Source: Buttiauxella izardii
Lineage (GTDB): Bacteria > Pseudomonadota > Gammaproteobacteria > Enterobacterales > Enterobacteriaceae
Direction: 5' to 3'
Assembly: GCF_003601925.1 (NCBI RefSeq)
Contig: NZ_QZWH01000044.1
Span: 62,001 to 126,000 of the forward strand
Length of the DNA stretch: 64,000 bases
Both the position numbers and the translations under genes were made by a program. Below the pieces are notes generated by a model. It did not search any database. It saw nothing but the letters and a program-made list of their open reading frames with translations, and was not told the DNA's origin. Each line of letters opens with the position of its first letter. Position 1 is the first letter of the stretch. This document shows positions 9,667 to 24,149 of this stretch, piece by piece.

Positions 9667-10077
9667 ATGAAATGGCAACAACGTGTACAAGTGACAACAG
9701 GCTTAAGCTGCTGGCAGATAATGCTGCATCTTTTGGTGGTCTGTGCGCTGCTCGTTGGCTGGAAAACTGCCACCTTAATACCGGTCGGCATCGGCCTGTG
9801 TGTGCTCTATGCGGCAACCGTGATTCTGATGCTCGCCCTGCACCGTGTGCGCACCGGGCGGTTACGTGACATAGGCGATTTTCTTGAAGAGCTGACCACC
9901 ACCTGGTATTTCGGTAACGCGATGATTGCGCTGTGGCTGTTGTCACGCGTGGTCGAAAACAAGTTTCTGCTGGTGGCGGCGGGTCTGGCGATGATTGCCG
10001 GGCCAATCATCTATTCGCTGCTCGCCAAAGACAAAACCTCAGGCGATTTTACGCCGAAACATCCAGTACGCCGTTGA
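9667..10077 (+). CDS. ybhQ: Small inner-membrane protein YbhQ
   Basis: A 136-residue protein, the length of E. coli YbhQ, with four hydrophobic segments and a basic C-terminus (HPVRR). The ATG at 9667 follows AGGAGAG. The N-terminus [20 protein letters not shown] is highly conserved in the family. Its 3' end overlaps the convergent ybhR by 39 bp. No function is known. Confidence 0.92.
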   Translation: MKWQQRVQVTTGLSCWQIMLHLLVVCALLVGWKTATLIPVGIGLCVLYAATVILMLALHRVRTGRLRDIGDFLEELTTTWYFGNAMIALWLLSRVVENKFLLVAAGLAMIAGPIIYSLLAKDKTSGDFTPKHPVRR

Positions 10078-11145
10078 AATGGTGATGGCCGCGATAACCA
10101 ACAGCGGCCACACGCTTCCCCACACAATATCGAAACTCGCGTTCTTCAAATAAATCTGCTTAGTGATATCGGTGAAATGCCGAATCGGATTCGCCCACGT
10201 CAGGTTTTGCAGCCACACCGGCATGTTCTCCACCGGGGACACATAACCCGAGAGCAAAATCGCCGGCATCATAAAGACAAACACGCCGATAAACGCCTGC
10301 TGCTGCGTTGAACAGAGCGCGGAAATCAGCAGGCCGAATCCCACCAGCGACAGCCCGTAAATCAGCATCGTGAAGTAAAACAGCAACAGCGAGCCGGAAA
10401 ACGGAATGTGATAACCCCAAATCCCCACGCCCAGCACGATGGTGGCCTGTCCGATTGCCACGATTTGAGCGGGCACCGCTTTGCCAACAAAAATCTGCCA
10501 GGTGGCGAGCGGCGAAACTAACAGCTGATCGAGTGTGCCTTGCTCGCGTTCGCGGGCGACGGATAGCGACGTCACAATCATCACGCCAATCGTCGTGATC
10601 ATCGCAATCAATGACGGCACCACGAACCATTTGTAATCCAGATTCGGGTTGTACCAGTTGCGCACCACCAGTTCGCTGTTATTCGGTTTTGGCTGCCCGG
10701 ACACCAGTTCCTGCTGGTAATTCTTCACAATCTGTTGCAGGTAATTTGCGGCGATCTGCGCACTGTTTGAGTTTCGCCCATCAAGAATAATTTGCAGTTT
10801 GGCTTGTTGCTGGCTGGCGATATCCCGCGAGAAATCCGCCGGGAAGCGAATCAGCAGCAGCGCTTTTTGGTTATCAATGGTCGGCTGAATTTCCTGCGGG
10901 CTTTTCAGCAACAGCACATGGCTAAAGCCTTTGGCGCGGGCAAAACGCTGTGTCAGCTCAACCGAGTGGCTGCCGTTGTCTTCGTTATAAATCGCGATGG
11001 TGGCGTTAGTGACTTCAAGCGTTGCGGCAAAGGGAAACAGCACCACCTGCAAAACCACGGGCAGAATCAAAATCGCACGAGTTTGTGGCTCGCGCAGTAG
11101 GGATTGCAGCTCTTTGCGTATTAATGTCCATAACCGATAAATCAT
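10039..11145 (-). CDS. ybhR: ABC-2 transporter permease YbhR
   Basis: A 368-residue permease of the YbhFSR efflux pump, equal in length to E. coli. It has one N-terminal membrane helix, a large periplasmic loop (about residues 45-175), and five C-terminal helices. The ABC2 signature [19 protein letters not shown] is clear. The last gene of the cecR-ybhGFSR operon, 9 bp after ybhS. In E. coli the pump affects sensitivity to cefoperazone and chloramphenicol. Confidence 0.94.
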   Translation of the reverse strand: MIYRLWTLIRKELQSLLREPQTRAILILPVVLQVVLFPFAATLEVTNATIAIYNEDNGSHSVELTQRFARAKGFSHVLLLKSPQEIQPTIDNQKALLLIRFPADFSRDIASQQQAKLQIILDGRNSNSAQIAANYLQQIVKNYQQELVSGQPKPNNSELVVRNWYNPNLDYKWFVVPSLIAMITTIGVMIVTSLSVAREREQGTLDQLLVSPLATWQIFVGKAVPAQIVAIGQATIVLGVGIWGYHIPFSGSLLLFYFTMLIYGLSLVGFGLLISALCSTQQQAFIGVFVFMMPAILLSGYVSPVENMPVWLQNLTWANPIRHFTDITKQIYLKNASFDIVWGSVWPLLVIAAITISTAYWMFRRKIA

Positions 11146-11154
11146 CGCTTTCCC

Positions 11155-12294
11155 CTAATCAAGACGGCGCTTGGTTTTCAGTGCCGTCAGGCCGATAAAC
11201 ATCACCGCCGAGGCAATCAAAAACAGCGTGTTGATGATCAAAACGGTCGAAATATTCCCCGCCAGGAACAGGCTTTGCAGCGTGCTGACAAAATAGCGGG
11301 CGGGGATCACGTAAGTCACGGCGCGGATAATCGCCGGCATACTGTCAATCTGGAAGATAAAGCCGGACAACATAATCGACGGCAAGAACGCAGCGTTAAG
11401 TGCCACTTGCGCAGCGTTAAACTGGTTGCGGGTAATCGTTGAAATCAACAGCCCCATGCCGAGCGTGCTGAGTAAAAACAGGCTGGTCACCAGGAACAGA
11501 ATGAGCAACGAACCGCGATAAGGCACGTCGAGAATAAACACCGACACCAGCATACACAGCAGCATCGCCAGCATTCCTAACACGTAATAGGGCAGCAGTT
11601 TGCACAGTAGCAACTCGGTGCGCGTCACCTGTGTGGAAAGCAGCGCTTCCATGGTGCCGCGCTCCCATTCGCGCGCGACGACAAGCGAAGTTAGAATGGC
11701 ACCGATCACCGTCATAATAATGGTCACCGCGCCGGGAATAATAAAATGCTGGCTGATAGCCGCCGGGTTAAACCAGTAACGAAGCTGTACGTCTATCAGC
11801 GGTTCAAACTTTTCGCCCCGATCTTCCGCTCGCTGTTGCTGCCAAATTTGCCAGATGCCTTCCATATAACCCTGCACAAAGTTGGCGGTGTTGGGTTCGC
11901 TGCCGTCGGTAATCACCTGGACGGGCGCGGTGGCTCCGGGTCGCGCCATGTTTTGCGCAAAATCAGTTGGAATGACCACCAGCCCGCGAATTTTCCCCGC
12001 CTGCATTAACTGAATCAGATGCTGGCGGTTATCGCTGATTGTCGGGTCAATGTAGGGCGAAGCGGTGATGGTGTGGGCGAAATCCAGCGCTTCTTCGCTT
12101 TGCTGCTCCAACAAAACCCCGACGCGCAGGCGGCTGGAATCGAGGTTAATGCCGTAACCAAAAATAAACAGCAGCAACAGCGGGATCACCACGGCAATCA
12201 GCCAACTGCTGGGGTCGCGTACAATCTGGCGCGTTTCTTTCACGCACAACGCGCGCACCCGCCGCCAGGACACCGCCTGGTTATGATCGCTCAT
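11155..12294 (-). CDS. ybhS: ABC-2 transporter permease YbhS
   Basis: A 379-residue permease paralogous to YbhR and its likely heterodimer partner. It shows an N-terminal helix after [15 protein letters not shown], a periplasmic domain, and the ABC2 signature [20 protein letters not shown] followed by five helices. The start at 12294 overlaps the end of ybhF by 14 bp, so translation is probably coupled. Confidence 0.94.
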   Translation of the reverse strand: MSDHNQAVSWRRVRALCVKETRQIVRDPSSWLIAVVIPLLLLFIFGYGINLDSSRLRVGVLLEQQSEEALDFAHTITASPYIDPTISDNRQHLIQLMQAGKIRGLVVIPTDFAQNMARPGATAPVQVITDGSEPNTANFVQGYMEGIWQIWQQQRAEDRGEKFEPLIDVQLRYWFNPAAISQHFIIPGAVTIIMTVIGAILTSLVVAREWERGTMEALLSTQVTRTELLLCKLLPYYVLGMLAMLLCMLVSVFILDVPYRGSLLILFLVTSLFLLSTLGMGLLISTITRNQFNAAQVALNAAFLPSIMLSGFIFQIDSMPAIIRAVTYVIPARYFVSTLQSLFLAGNISTVLIINTLFLIASAVMFIGLTALKTKRRLD

Positions 12295-14029
12295 GCTCGT
12301 GCTCCTTATCCCATTGATGAATCAGCGTAATAAACGCCTGTTCCATAGTCGGGTCAGTTTGCTCGTCGTCTGCGGCTTGTGCTTTCAGGTCGTCCGGCGT
12401 GCCGCTGGCAATCAACTTGCCGCGATAAACCAGCCCGATACGGTCGCAATATTCCGCTTCATCCATAAAGTGCGTCGTCACCATCACGGTGACGCCTTTT
12501 TCCACCATGCTATTGATATGCAGCCAAAATTCCCGACGCGTAATCGGGTCAACGCCTGAGGTCGGTTCATCGAGAAACAGAATGTCGGGTTCGTGCATTA
12601 ACGAACACGCCAGCGCCAGGCGCTGCTTAAAACCGAGCGGCAGCGCATCGGTGGAACTGTTCATGATCGGTTGCAGGCTGAAGGCTTCGCTCATGCGCTG
12701 GATTTTTTCTTCCTGCGTTTTGCCGCGCAGGCCGTACACGCCGGAGAAAAACCGCAGGTTTTGCGCCACGGTTAAGTTGCCGTAGAGCGAAAATTTTTGC
12801 GCCATGTAACCGAGATGCTGGCGCGCCTTGCCGGAACTGGTTTTTAAGTCCATATCCAGCACTAACGCTTTGCCTGAAGTCGGCACCAGCAAGCCGCACA
12901 TCATTTTGAAGGTGGTGGATTTCCCGGCTCCATTTGGCCCCAGCAGGCCGAAAATCTCGCCGCGCTGGACGGTGAAATCCACGTTATCCGTTGCTGCGAA
13001 ATCGCCGAATTTTTTGGTCAGCGCTTCGGCTTTGATCACCGTTTCACCTTGAGTCCCTTCCACGGTATGCAGAATTTTCCCGAGGGGAGATTCCTGAGTT
13101 GCCGCACCGCCGAGCAGGTCGATAAACGCATCTTCAAAGCGCGGTTCAGTTTGCGAAATGCTGTCTGCGGGCAGATTGAGCGCCTGAGCGAGTTCTTCAA
13201 CCGTTGCTTCTTTTGCAAGAATTAAACGCACCGAACGCCCCTGGATCACGCCGTCGCTGATCTGCTGTAATTTCAACGCACGCTGCAACAGCTTGCGATT
13301 ATTTTCCTCGCTGTGGCTTACCAGCAGCGAACGCCCGGCCATTTGCTGTGTCAGCTCTTTTGGCGCGCCGTGATACAACAGCTCGCCTTCATTCATCAGC
13401 AACACATCGCGGCACTGCTCGGCTTCGTCGAGATACGACGTGCTCCACAGAATCAACATGCCGTCGCCCGCCAGCTCATGCACCATTTGCCACAGCTCGC
13501 GGCGTGAAATGGGGTCGACGCCGACGCCGGGTTCATCGAGCAGCAACACTTTAGGTTGGCCGACCAGCGTACAGGCGAGGCCGAGTTTTTGTTTCATGCC
13601 ACCGGAAAGCTTCCCGGCAAGGCGCGTGGTAAATGGGCCAAGCGCGGTAAATTCCAGCAGGCGCTTAAACGTGGCCTTTCGTTCCTCGCCCGTCACGCCC
13701 CGCAAATCGGCGTACAAGGTCAGGTTTTCCATTACCGTTAAATCTTCATACAGGCCGAATTTTTGCGGCATGTATCCCAAAACGGCGTGTAAGGCGCGGT
13801 CATCTTCTACCGGATCAAGCCCGATAACGCTGGAGGTGCCTTCGGTCGGTTTTAATAAACCCGCCAGCATGCGCATCAGCGTGGTTTTCCCTGCGCCGTC
13901 TGGACCTACCAGCCCGGTCACTGAGCCGGTATGAATCTCACATTCAAGGCTGGCGACCGCAGGCTTTTCCTGCCCCGGAAACTGTTTCATTAACCCGTGC
14001 AGGGCAATGATGCCGTCCTGGCTATTCAT
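12281..14029 (-). CDS. ybhF: Dual ATP-binding subunit YbhF of an efflux ABC transporter
   Basis: Two fused ABC ATPase domains. Domain 1 has Walker [10 protein letters not shown], signature [12 protein letters not shown] and Walker [14 protein letters not shown]. Domain 2 has GPNGAGKST, the degenerate signature [12 protein letters not shown] and [13 protein letters not shown]. The ATG at 14029 (MNSQDG) gives 582 residues, close to E. coli YbhF (578); an ATG 15 bp upstream (MTRTRM) is possible. It overlaps ybhG by 8 bp. It powers YbhS/YbhR, with YbhG as adaptor. Confidence 0.94.
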   Translation of the reverse strand: MNSQDGIIALHGLMKQFPGQEKPAVASLECEIHTGSVTGLVGPDGAGKTTLMRMLAGLLKPTEGTSSVIGLDPVEDDRALHAVLGYMPQKFGLYEDLTVMENLTLYADLRGVTGEERKATFKRLLEFTALGPFTTRLAGKLSGGMKQKLGLACTLVGQPKVLLLDEPGVGVDPISRRELWQMVHELAGDGMLILWSTSYLDEAEQCRDVLLMNEGELLYHGAPKELTQQMAGRSLLVSHSEENNRKLLQRALKLQQISDGVIQGRSVRLILAKEATVEELAQALNLPADSISQTEPRFEDAFIDLLGGAATQESPLGKILHTVEGTQGETVIKAEALTKKFGDFAATDNVDFTVQRGEIFGLLGPNGAGKSTTFKMMCGLLVPTSGKALVLDMDLKTSSGKARQHLGYMAQKFSLYGNLTVAQNLRFFSGVYGLRGKTQEEKIQRMSEAFSLQPIMNSSTDALPLGFKQRLALACSLMHEPDILFLDEPTSGVDPITRREFWLHINSMVEKGVTVMVTTHFMDEAEYCDRIGLVYRGKLIASGTPDDLKAQAADDEQTDPTMEQAFITLIHQWDKEHEHERS

Positions 14030-15023
14030 GCGCGTTCTCGTCATTGAATTTCACGGTGACCGGCATTCCCTGGCGCAGCGCGTCGTCGGCATCCGTCACG
14101 ATAATGCGCAGGCGATACACCAAATCGGTGCGCAAATCCGGCGTTTCGACGGTTTTCGGCGTGAATTCAGCGGTAGGGGAGACAAAACCAATTTTGCCGT
14201 GATACGGCTTATCCGGGCGACCGTCGGTGTATACCAGCAGCTCGGTACCCGGTTTTGCCTGGTTCAGGCTCACTTCGTTGACGTAAGCCCGCACCCATAC
14301 CGGGCGAGTCAGAGACAGCGTTAATACGGTGCTTCCGGCATTCAACATGCTGCCGGGTTCTACGGCGCGGGTCAGTATCGTGCCGTCAGATGGCGCAATC
14401 AGCGTGGTGTCTTGTAAATCCAATTGCGCCTGGGCAAGTTGCGCTTTCGCCTGTTGCAGGCTGGCTTGCGCCTGAGCAATTTCCTGCGGGCGATTGCCTT
14501 TTTTGTACTGGCTTAGCTTATCGCGAGCGGCTTTCAGCGTGGCTTTGGCCTGGTCGCTCGATGAACGGGCGTTTTCCAGCTCATTGGCGGAAACCACGCG
14601 TCGCGCCCATAAACCTTGCTGGCGCTGATAAAAATTCTGCGCGTAATCAGCCGCGGCCTGCGCCTGATTCACCTGCGCTGCGGCCTGGGCGATTTCTTCA
14701 TCGCGATACCCGGCGATGATCAAATCAAACTTGGCCTGTGCGGCAGCGACATTGGCCTGCGCCTGTAACAGGGCATTTTGGTACGGCCCCTGGTCCAGCT
14801 CGCCAAGCGTAGTACCGGCTTTAATCGCATCGCCTTCATCCACCTGCAACGCCGCCAGACGTCCGCCGACGCGGAAACTCATATTAACGGTGCGGATATC
14901 CACGTTGCCGTACAGCGTGAGCGTTTGATCCTGCTGGCTTTTGTACCAGAACCACCCGCCAAGTCCCGCGGCAATCAGCGCGACAACCACCACGGCGATA
15001 ACAATCGGCTTTTTACTTTTCAT
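14022..15023 (-). CDS. ybhG: HlyD-family membrane fusion protein YbhG
   Basis: The periplasmic adaptor linking the YbhFSR pump to an outer-membrane channel. It has an N-terminal membrane anchor (residues 7-24), a lipoyl-type half ([20 protein letters not shown]), a long Gln/Ala-rich coiled coil (about 75-205), and a beta-barrel half ([19 protein letters not shown]). The ATG at 15023 follows GAGGAATT and gives 333 residues, against 332 in E. coli. It overlaps the 3' end of cecR by 11 bp. Confidence 0.94.
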   Translation of the reverse strand: MKSKKPIVIAVVVVALIAAGLGGWFWYKSQQDQTLTLYGNVDIRTVNMSFRVGGRLAALQVDEGDAIKAGTTLGELDQGPYQNALLQAQANVAAAQAKFDLIIAGYRDEEIAQAAAQVNQAQAAADYAQNFYQRQQGLWARRVVSANELENARSSSDQAKATLKAARDKLSQYKKGNRPQEIAQAQASLQQAKAQLAQAQLDLQDTTLIAPSDGTILTRAVEPGSMLNAGSTVLTLSLTRPVWVRAYVNEVSLNQAKPGTELLVYTDGRPDKPYHGKIGFVSPTAEFTPKTVETPDLRTDLVYRLRIIVTDADDALRQGMPVTVKFNDENAHE

Positions 15024-15708
15024 TGCTGGCAATTCCTCGTTGGCTCGATAACCCCTGCAAAATAAAATCAATATGGCTGCGTACCACGTCGCTGATTTGC
15101 TTTACGTTTTCGCTATCAAACGTCGTCCATCCGGCACGCAGCAAGATGGTTTCGCGCCCAAGACGAAACGCTAGCACCTGCCCGAGCAGCGCATGAGTGT
15201 GCAAAATGGTGGCGGTGTCATCAGGGCGGCGCCCGGTGTAGCGCCCGACAAGCGTGGTGAGATGCGTGTGCATCGGCGCAATCACCTGTTCGTGAATCAG
15301 TTGATAAGCCGGAGTGGGTGAGAGCTGCTCGCGGGAGATAAACTTGCTCAGATTCAGCGTTTCATCGGCGGTCAGCAGGACAATCATGTGCTCGCAGGCA
15401 GTGTGAATCAGTTCGCGAATCTGCGGTTTATCCGGCGACTGCTGGCTAAGAATCGCCTCGGCACGTTCGACATGCGGCTTGAAATTGTGGGTGATGAAAT
15501 CCGCAATCCACTGCGCGGACGCCATATACAGCTCTTCTTTTGAGCCAAAATAGTAAGTGATGGCGGCAATGTTTTGCCCGGCCAACGCAGCAATATCGCG
15601 GGTAGTGGCGTGTAAACCGTATTCGCCAAACTGCGCGATAGCGGCGGTAATCAGTGTGTTTTTGGCCTGCTCGCCACGTGAAGTGACCGGCGTCGGTGCT
15701 GGGTTCAT
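15013..15708 (-). CDS. cecR: TetR-family regulator CecR
   Basis: A 231-residue TetR repressor (YbiH in E. coli, 223 residues). The N-terminal helix-turn-helix spans about residues 17-60 ([20 protein letters not shown]). The C-terminal part is the CecR dimerisation and ligand domain ([17 protein letters not shown]). It is the first gene of the operon with ybhGFSR and divergent from rhlE; in E. coli it represses both. The palindrome at 15726 is the probable operator. Confidence 0.94.
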   Translation of the reverse strand: MNPAPTPVTSRGEQAKNTLITAAIAQFGEYGLHATTRDIAALAGQNIAAITYYFGSKEELYMASAQWIADFITHNFKPHVERAEAILSQQSPDKPQIRELIHTACEHMIVLLTADETLNLSKFISREQLSPTPAYQLIHEQVIAPMHTHLTTLVGRYTGRRPDDTATILHTHALLGQVLAFRLGRETILLRAGWTTFDSENVKQISDVVRSHIDFILQGLSSQRGIASNEK

Positions 15709-15725
15709 ACCGACCTCTTAAAAAG

Positions 15726-15745
15726 TTAATCAATCGATTGATTAA
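15726..15745. promoter_or_regulatory. Perfect 20-bp palindrome, probable CecR operator
   Basis: TTAATCAATCGATTGATTAA is a perfect inverted repeat 18 bp upstream of the cecR start, in the cecR-rhlE divergent region. Position and symmetry fit autoregulation by a TetR dimer; use by CecR is inferred. Confidence 0.75.
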
Positions 15746-15960
15746 GAGTAGGCGTCCGATTCCAGCGTGTCCAGTTACAAACATTTATCTTGTGAATGTA
15801 TACAAAAATAGAATTTGTGCGCAAAGTCACAAAAGCTGCTACACTGCGCGGCTTACGGCACCGTGGTTTGTGCCCCTCTCTCGCGCCAGAATGACTGGCG
15901 TCATATGAACCCCTGGAAACTACACCGCACCTCGCGGTCAGGGCGATTCTGGAGTTCCAA

Positions 15961-17328
15961 ATGTCTTTTGATTCTCTCGGCCTGAACGCCGATATTCTGC
16001 GTGCAGTGGAAGAGCAGGGCTATCGTGAGCCTACCCCTATTCAACGCCAGGCGATTCCGGTTGTTTTATCCGGCCGTGACCTGATGGCCAGTGCCCAAAC
16101 CGGCACCGGCAAAACCGCAGGCTTTACCTTGCCGCTGTTGCAGCGCCTGGTCAATAAACAGCCGCATGCTGGCGGTCGTCGCCCGGTTCGCGCGCTGATC
16201 CTGACGCCAACCCGTGAGCTTGCTGCTCAGATTGGCGAAAACGTGCGTGATTACAGCAAATATTTAGATATCCGTTCGCTGGTGGTTTTCGGCGGCGTGA
16301 GCATTAACCCGCAGATGATGAAACTGCGTAGCGGTGTCGATGTGCTGGTGGCAACACCGGGCCGTCTGTTGGATCTGGAACACCAGAACGCCGTGAAACT
16401 CGACCAGGTTGAAATCCTGGTGCTGGACGAAGCCGACCGTATGCTGGACATGGGCTTCATTCACGATATTCGTCGCGTACTGGCAAAACTGCCTGCGCGT
16501 CGCCAGAACCTGCTGTTCTCCGCAACGTTCTCTGACGACATTAAAGGCCTGGCTGAAAAGCTGCTGCATAACCCGGAAGAAGTTTCCGTGGCGCGTCGCA
16601 ACACCGCTTCTGAACAAGTCACTCAGTACGTTCATTTCGTTGATAAGAAACGTAAAAGAGAACTGCTGTCGCAGATGATTGGCGAAGGTAACTGGCAGCA
16701 AGTGCTGGTGTTTACCCGTACCAAACACGGTGCAAACCACCTGGCAGAACAGCTGGGCAAAGACGGGATCACCGCAGCGGCAATTCACGGCAACAAGAGC
16801 CAGGGCGCGCGTACTCGTGCATTGGCTGACTTCAAAAACGGTGGCATTCGTGTGCTGGTGGCGACTGATATCGCCGCGCGTGGTCTTGATATCGAAGAAC
16901 TGCCGCATGTTGTGAACTACGAACTGCCGAACGTTCCTGAAGATTACGTACACCGTATTGGCCGTACAGGCCGTGCGGCGGCAACCGGTCAGGCACTGTC
17001 TTTGGTTTGTGTTGATGAACACAAACTGCTGCGTGATATCGAACGTGTGCTTAAGCGTGAAGTGCCGCGTATGGCGATTCCGGGTTATGAAGTTGACCCA
17101 TCAATTCCTGCTGAGCCGATTGTTAACGGTCGTCAACAGCAGCGTGGCGGCGGTCGTGGTAACGGCGGCGGTCAAGGCCAGGGTCAACGTCGTGGTGGCA
17201 ATGGTGGTGCATCTTCTGAGCGCAGCAACGCACCGCGCCGCCCATCTCGCCCACAGGGTGATGGTGCTGCAAAACCGGCTGGTGCGAACGCTCGTCGTCG
17301 TCCGGCACGTAAGCCTGCTTCAGCATAA
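15961..17328 (+). CDS. rhlE: ATP-dependent RNA helicase RhlE
   Basis: A 455-residue DEAD-box helicase involved in ribosome assembly and RNA turnover. It shows the Q motif ([10 protein letters not shown]), motif I AQTGTGKT, Ia [13 protein letters not shown] in [17 protein letters not shown] in [10 protein letters not shown], and motif [12 protein letters not shown]. After about residue 385 comes a low-complexity tail rich in Arg, Gly and Gln ([18 protein letters not shown]) and then Ala/Pro/Arg, typical of RhlE. In E. coli rhlE is under CecR; the palindrome at 15726 is in its upstream region. Confidence 0.96.
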   Translation: MSFDSLGLNADILRAVEEQGYREPTPIQRQAIPVVLSGRDLMASAQTGTGKTAGFTLPLLQRLVNKQPHAGGRRPVRALILTPTRELAAQIGENVRDYSKYLDIRSLVVFGGVSINPQMMKLRSGVDVLVATPGRLLDLEHQNAVKLDQVEILVLDEADRMLDMGFIHDIRRVLAKLPARRQNLLFSATFSDDIKGLAEKLLHNPEEVSVARRNTASEQVTQYVHFVDKKRKRELLSQMIGEGNWQQVLVFTRTKHGANHLAEQLGKDGITAAAIHGNKSQGARTRALADFKNGGIRVLVATDIAARGLDIEELPHVVNYELPNVPEDYVHRIGRTGRAAATGQALSLVCVDEHKLLRDIERVLKREVPRMAIPGYEVDPSIPAEPIVNGRQQQRGGGRGNGGGQGQGQRRGGNGGASSERSNAPRRPSRPQGDGAAKPAGANARRRPARKPASA

Positions 17329-17340
17329 TCAATTTTCATC

Positions 17341-17375
17341 CCCTTCTCCCACCGGGAGAGGGCTGGGGTGAGGGT
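17341..17375. repeat. Single CCCTTCTCCC/GGGAGAGGG palindrome
   Basis: CCCTTCTCCCACCGGGAGAG followed by GGCTGGGGTGAGGG lies 12 bp after rhlE. It is the single-unit version of the family at 6487 and 22803. It sits at the left edge of the relocated dusC-mlrA block. Confidence 0.8.
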
Positions 17376-17390
17376 AGTTTTAGACCCAAT

Positions 17391-17423
17391 AAAGAGGTGC
17401 TAACATAGCGCCTCTTTTTTTTT
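17391..17423 (+). terminator. Rho-independent terminator after rhlE
   Basis: The stem AAAGAGGTGC / GCGCCTCTTT (one mismatch-type pair) has the loop TAACATA and is followed by a run of T. It ends only 16 bp before the dusC start. Confidence 0.85.
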
Positions 17424-17438
17424 ACCGGAAAAACGTTC

Positions 17439-18371
17439 ATGCGCGTGCTACTGGCACCAATGGAAGGCGTTCTCGACTCGCTGGTTCGGGAACTGCTGAC
17501 AGAGGTTAATGACTACGACTTATGTATCACCGAGTTTCTGCGCGTGGTCGATCAGCTTTTGCCGGCAAAATCCTTCTATAAGCTTTGCCCCGAGCTGCAT
17601 CACGCCAGTCGTACCTCTTCCGGGACATTAGTGCGCATTCAATTACTGGGCCAACACCCGCAATGGCTGGCTGAAAACGCGGCGCGTGCGGTGGAGCTAG
17701 GTTCCTGGGGCGTTGATCTCAACTGCGGTTGCCCATCCAAACTGGTGAACGGCAGCGGTGGCGGTGCCACTTTGCTCAAAGATCCCGACTTGATTTACCG
17801 TGGCGCAAAAGCAATGCGTGAAGCGGTGCCTGCGCATTTGCCCGTCACGGTTAAAATCCGCCTCGGTTGGGACAGCGATTCACGCCAGTTTGAAATTGCC
17901 GATGCGGTGCAACAGGCCGGTGCCACCGAGCTTGTGGTTCATGGACGCACTAAAGAAGACGGCTACAAAGCCGAGCGCATTAACTGGGCGGCGATTGGTG
18001 AAATCCGCAAACGTTTGTCGATTCCGGTGATTGCCAACGGTGAAATCTGGGACTGGCAAAGTGCGCAAGACTGCATGGCGGCAACGGGTTGCGATTCTGT
18101 CATGATCGGGCGTGGCGCACTGAATGTGCCGAATTTAAGCCGGGTGATTAAATACAACGAACCGCGCATGCCATGGCTGGACGTGGTGAAACTGCTGCAA
18201 AAATACAGCCAGCTCGAAAAGCAGGGCGACACCGGTATGTACCACGTTGCGCGTATCAAACAGTGGCTAGGATATTTGCGTAAAGAATATAGTGAAGCGA
18301 CGGATGTCTTTGCTGAAATACGTACTCAGAAAACGTCAAAAGATATTGCGCTGGCGATTCAACGCTTATAG
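17439..18371 (+). CDS. dusC: tRNA-dihydrouridine(16) synthase DusC
   Basis: An FMN enzyme reducing U16 of tRNA. It has the N-terminal FMN-binding APMEGVLDS, the catalytic Cys in [16 protein letters not shown] (about residue 98), the KIRLGWD and [10 protein letters not shown] phosphate/FMN motifs, and a C-terminal helical tRNA-binding domain. It has 310 residues, against 315 in E. coli. In E. coli dusC (yohI) lies near 48 min beside mdtQ and yohF, not after rhlE; here it marks the start of a relocated block. Confidence 0.95.
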   Translation: MRVLLAPMEGVLDSLVRELLTEVNDYDLCITEFLRVVDQLLPAKSFYKLCPELHHASRTSSGTLVRIQLLGQHPQWLAENAARAVELGSWGVDLNCGCPSKLVNGSGGGATLLKDPDLIYRGAKAMREAVPAHLPVTVKIRLGWDSDSRQFEIADAVQQAGATELVVHGRTKEDGYKAERINWAAIGEIRKRLSIPVIANGEIWDWQSAQDCMAATGCDSVMIGRGALNVPNLSRVIKYNEPRMPWLDVVKLLQKYSQLEKQGDTGMYHVARIKQWLGYLRKEYSEATDVFAEIRTQKTSKDIALAIQRL

Positions 18372-18439
18372 CGATCTCCATCACGCTTTTTTCACCGTCT
18401 GGTTGTGGAGAAAAGCGAAGCTGGTAGATTTGTCGAATT

Positions 18440-18468
18440 GGATTGTTACTGCGTCTGCAGGCAAAACC
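18440..18468 (+). promoter_or_regulatory. RAT antiterminator site upstream of bglG
   Basis: GGATTGTTACTGCGTCTGCA followed by GGCAAAACC matches the ribonucleic antiterminator bound by BglG/LicT proteins. Its 3' end overlaps the left arm of the terminator stem, so the two structures are mutually exclusive. Confidence 0.9.
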
Positions 18469-18506
18469 TGATTTTCTGGCTCCGGTCGGATGTCAGGTTT
18501 TTTTTG
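18463..18506 (+). terminator. Conditional leader terminator before bglG
   Basis: The stem AAAACCTGA / TCAGGTTTT (18463-18471 and 18493-18501) runs into TTTTTG. It overlaps the RAT site, the classical bgl arrangement in which active BglG allows readthrough when substrate is present. Confidence 0.88.
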
Positions 18507-18513
18507 TTTCTGA

Positions 18514-19374
<861 letters not shown>

Positions 19375-19406
19375 CGGCGTGCCGAAAGGCCGACGATAAC
19401 AAAAAC

Positions 19407-19435
19407 GGATTGTTACTGCTGCGGCAGGCAAAACC
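19407..19435 (+). promoter_or_regulatory. Second RAT site between bglG and bglF
   Basis: GGATTGTTACTGCTGCGGCA followed by GGCAAAACC is nearly identical to the first RAT, differing only in the loop region. It lies 33 bp after bglG. Confidence 0.9.
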
Positions 19436-19482
19436 TGAGAACGGGTTTCCCTTTGTGGGAAATCTGTCTCAGGTTTTTTTTT
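19430..19482 (+). terminator. Second conditional terminator, bglG-bglF intercistronic
   Basis: The stem AAAACCTGAGA / TCTCAGGTTTT is followed by a long T run (to 19482), with an inner GGGTTTCCC...GGGAAAT arm. It overlaps the second RAT as in the E. coli bgl operon. Confidence 0.88.
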
Positions 19483-19513
19483 ACTTTACTCAGTCACAAT
19501 TGCCGAAAGGTGA

Positions 19514-22795
<3,282 letters not shown>

Positions 22796-22802
22796 TTTTT
22801 TG

Positions 22803-22895
22803 CCCTCACCCTAACCCTCTCCCACGGGAGAGGGGATCGTCTGGTTTCCTCATTATCCTTCTCCCTCTCCCTCAGGGAGAGGGCCGGGGTGAGGG
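22803..22895. repeat. Inverted pair of CCCTCTCCC/GGGAGAGGG palindromes
   Basis: Unit one is CCCTCACCCTAACCCTCTCC ending CGGGAGAGGGG (22803-22835); unit two is CTCCCTCTCCCTCAGGGAGA ending CCGGGGTGAGGG (22861-22895). It lies between the convergent bglB and a LysR gene and is the third copy of this family. Confidence 0.85.
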
Positions 22896-22899
22896 TGAT

Positions 22900-23814
22900 T
22901 TAACGCAACATCCGCTTAATAAACCCACGCACCCACATCAGCGCCGCATCACTGTTATGGCGCTGATGCCATAACAACGCGACTTCAAGAGGCGCAATAT
23001 CCAGCGGCACCGGACTGCTGCACAGTCCCCAGGTTTTCTGCCAATTCTCACACAACCCCTGTGGCACAGTTGCCAACATCGGCATCATGCTTAATAGTCC
23101 CGGCAGCGCGGAAAAGTGCGGGGTGGTGTAGTTAATCTCACGTTTCAAATTTTGCCGGGCTAACACGGTGTCGATATGGCTGCTGGTGGCTTCGCGGTAG
23201 CTCACCAAAACATGCTGTTGCGCAGCATAAACCTCCGCAGAAAGCGGGGCGGCGAGTTGCAACTGCGTCGGATGCCAGAGCGTTACGAACTCCATCGGCG
23301 TCAGAAGTTCGCGTTCCATCCACCGTGCGGACTGGTTTGCCACGCTGATGGCCATATCCAAATCCCCACCTTCCAGGCGCTGAGCATCCGTAAAAGGATC
23401 ACTGGCGACGATATTCAGGCGCACGCCTGGCGCCTGCGCGCGCAGCGCTGGCAGCAGTTGTGGCATCAGCCACATTTCCACCCAATCGGTCATGCCGATG
23501 GTGATTGTCGCTTTTGCTGATGCGGGGTGAAACTCGGCCTGCTGGAACAGTGCGCTTTGCAATTGTTCCAATAATGGCATCAATTCTGTATGCAGCTCCG
23601 TCGCACGCGCCGTGGGCTGCATACGATGGCCGCTGCGAATAAAAAGCGGGTCATCAAACATTTCACGCAAACGTGCCAGCGAACCGCTTACCGCTGGCTG
23701 GCCGAGATGCAGCTTATCCGCCGCCAGAGACACACTCTGTTCGCGAAATAAAACCGCAAACGCAATCAACAAGTTGAGGTCTATTTTGCGAAAATCACTT
23801 TCTTTGATAGTCAT
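22900..23814 (-). CDS. LysR-family transcriptional regulator
   Basis: A 304-residue LTTR. The winged helix-turn-helix is N-terminal (LIAFAVLFREQSVSLAADKL, then GQPAVSGSLARLREMF). The effector-binding domain begins near residue 95 (ATITIGMTDWVEMWLMP). The ATG at 23814 (MTIKESDF) follows GGAGAAATA. The NodD/LeuO-like N-terminus (KIDLNLL) is generic, and the target is not identified. It is convergent with bglB and is not part of the E. coli yoh block, so it may have come with the bgl insertion or be older. Confidence 0.85.
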   Translation of the reverse strand: MTIKESDFRKIDLNLLIAFAVLFREQSVSLAADKLHLGQPAVSGSLARLREMFDDPLFIRSGHRMQPTARATELHTELMPLLEQLQSALFQQAEFHPASAKATITIGMTDWVEMWLMPQLLPALRAQAPGVRLNIVASDPFTDAQRLEGGDLDMAISVANQSARWMERELLTPMEFVTLWHPTQLQLAAPLSAEVYAAQQHVLVSYREATSSHIDTVLARQNLKREINYTTPHFSALPGLLSMMPMLATVPQGLCENWQKTWGLCSSPVPLDIAPLEVALLWHQRHNSDAALMWVRGFIKRMLR

Positions 23815-23924
23815 TATTTCTCCAATCAATTGAAGTGATAATAAATCTTCGCGGATAGTGTCTGCAAGGTGAACGGGTTATCCGAGGGAAATTAAAGTGT
23901 GTGAACGGTGCGGGAAGGGAAATA

Positions 23925-23956
23925 ACAAAGGGGTGCCACCATTGTGGCACCCGCTG
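23925..23956 (-). terminator. Terminator after yohP
   Basis: Read on the minus strand, GGGTGCCAC-AAT-GGTGGCACCC is followed by CTTTGTTATT. It lies just past the yohP stop and is the likely end of that transcript. Confidence 0.7.
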
Positions 23957-23959
23957 TTT

Positions 23960-24043
23960 TCAGAAAATCATCTTAAACACACCGGTTACGACCAATAAGC
24001 CAATAATAAAGATAATCAAAACTGCCCAAAGAATAATTTTCAT
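23960..24043 (-). CDS. yohP: Small membrane protein YohP
   Basis: A 27-codon gene translating to MKIILWAVLIIFIIGLLVVT then GVFKMIF, essentially identical to the E. coli small membrane protein YohP. One hydrophobic helix spans almost the whole protein. The ATG at 24043 has the strong ribosome-binding site AGGGAG and a terminator follows. E. coli YohP is a model for post-translational, SRP-dependent insertion and is stress-induced; its physiological role is unclear. Confidence 0.92.
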   Translation of the reverse strand: MKIILWAVLIIFIIGLLVVTGVFKMIF

Positions 24044-24149
24044 CACGACTCCCTATCTTATGGCTAATGTTTTAACAGTATAGGCAAGGAAGTGTGGAAC
24101 GGGGGGAGTTGCCTCCCCATTTACGGAAATTGAGATAAATTGAAGTGAG

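Noticed and set aside
16264-17022. 252-codon open frame on the minus strand inside rhlE
   Set aside because: Antisense shadow of a conserved helicase; no family resemblance and no ribosome-binding site.
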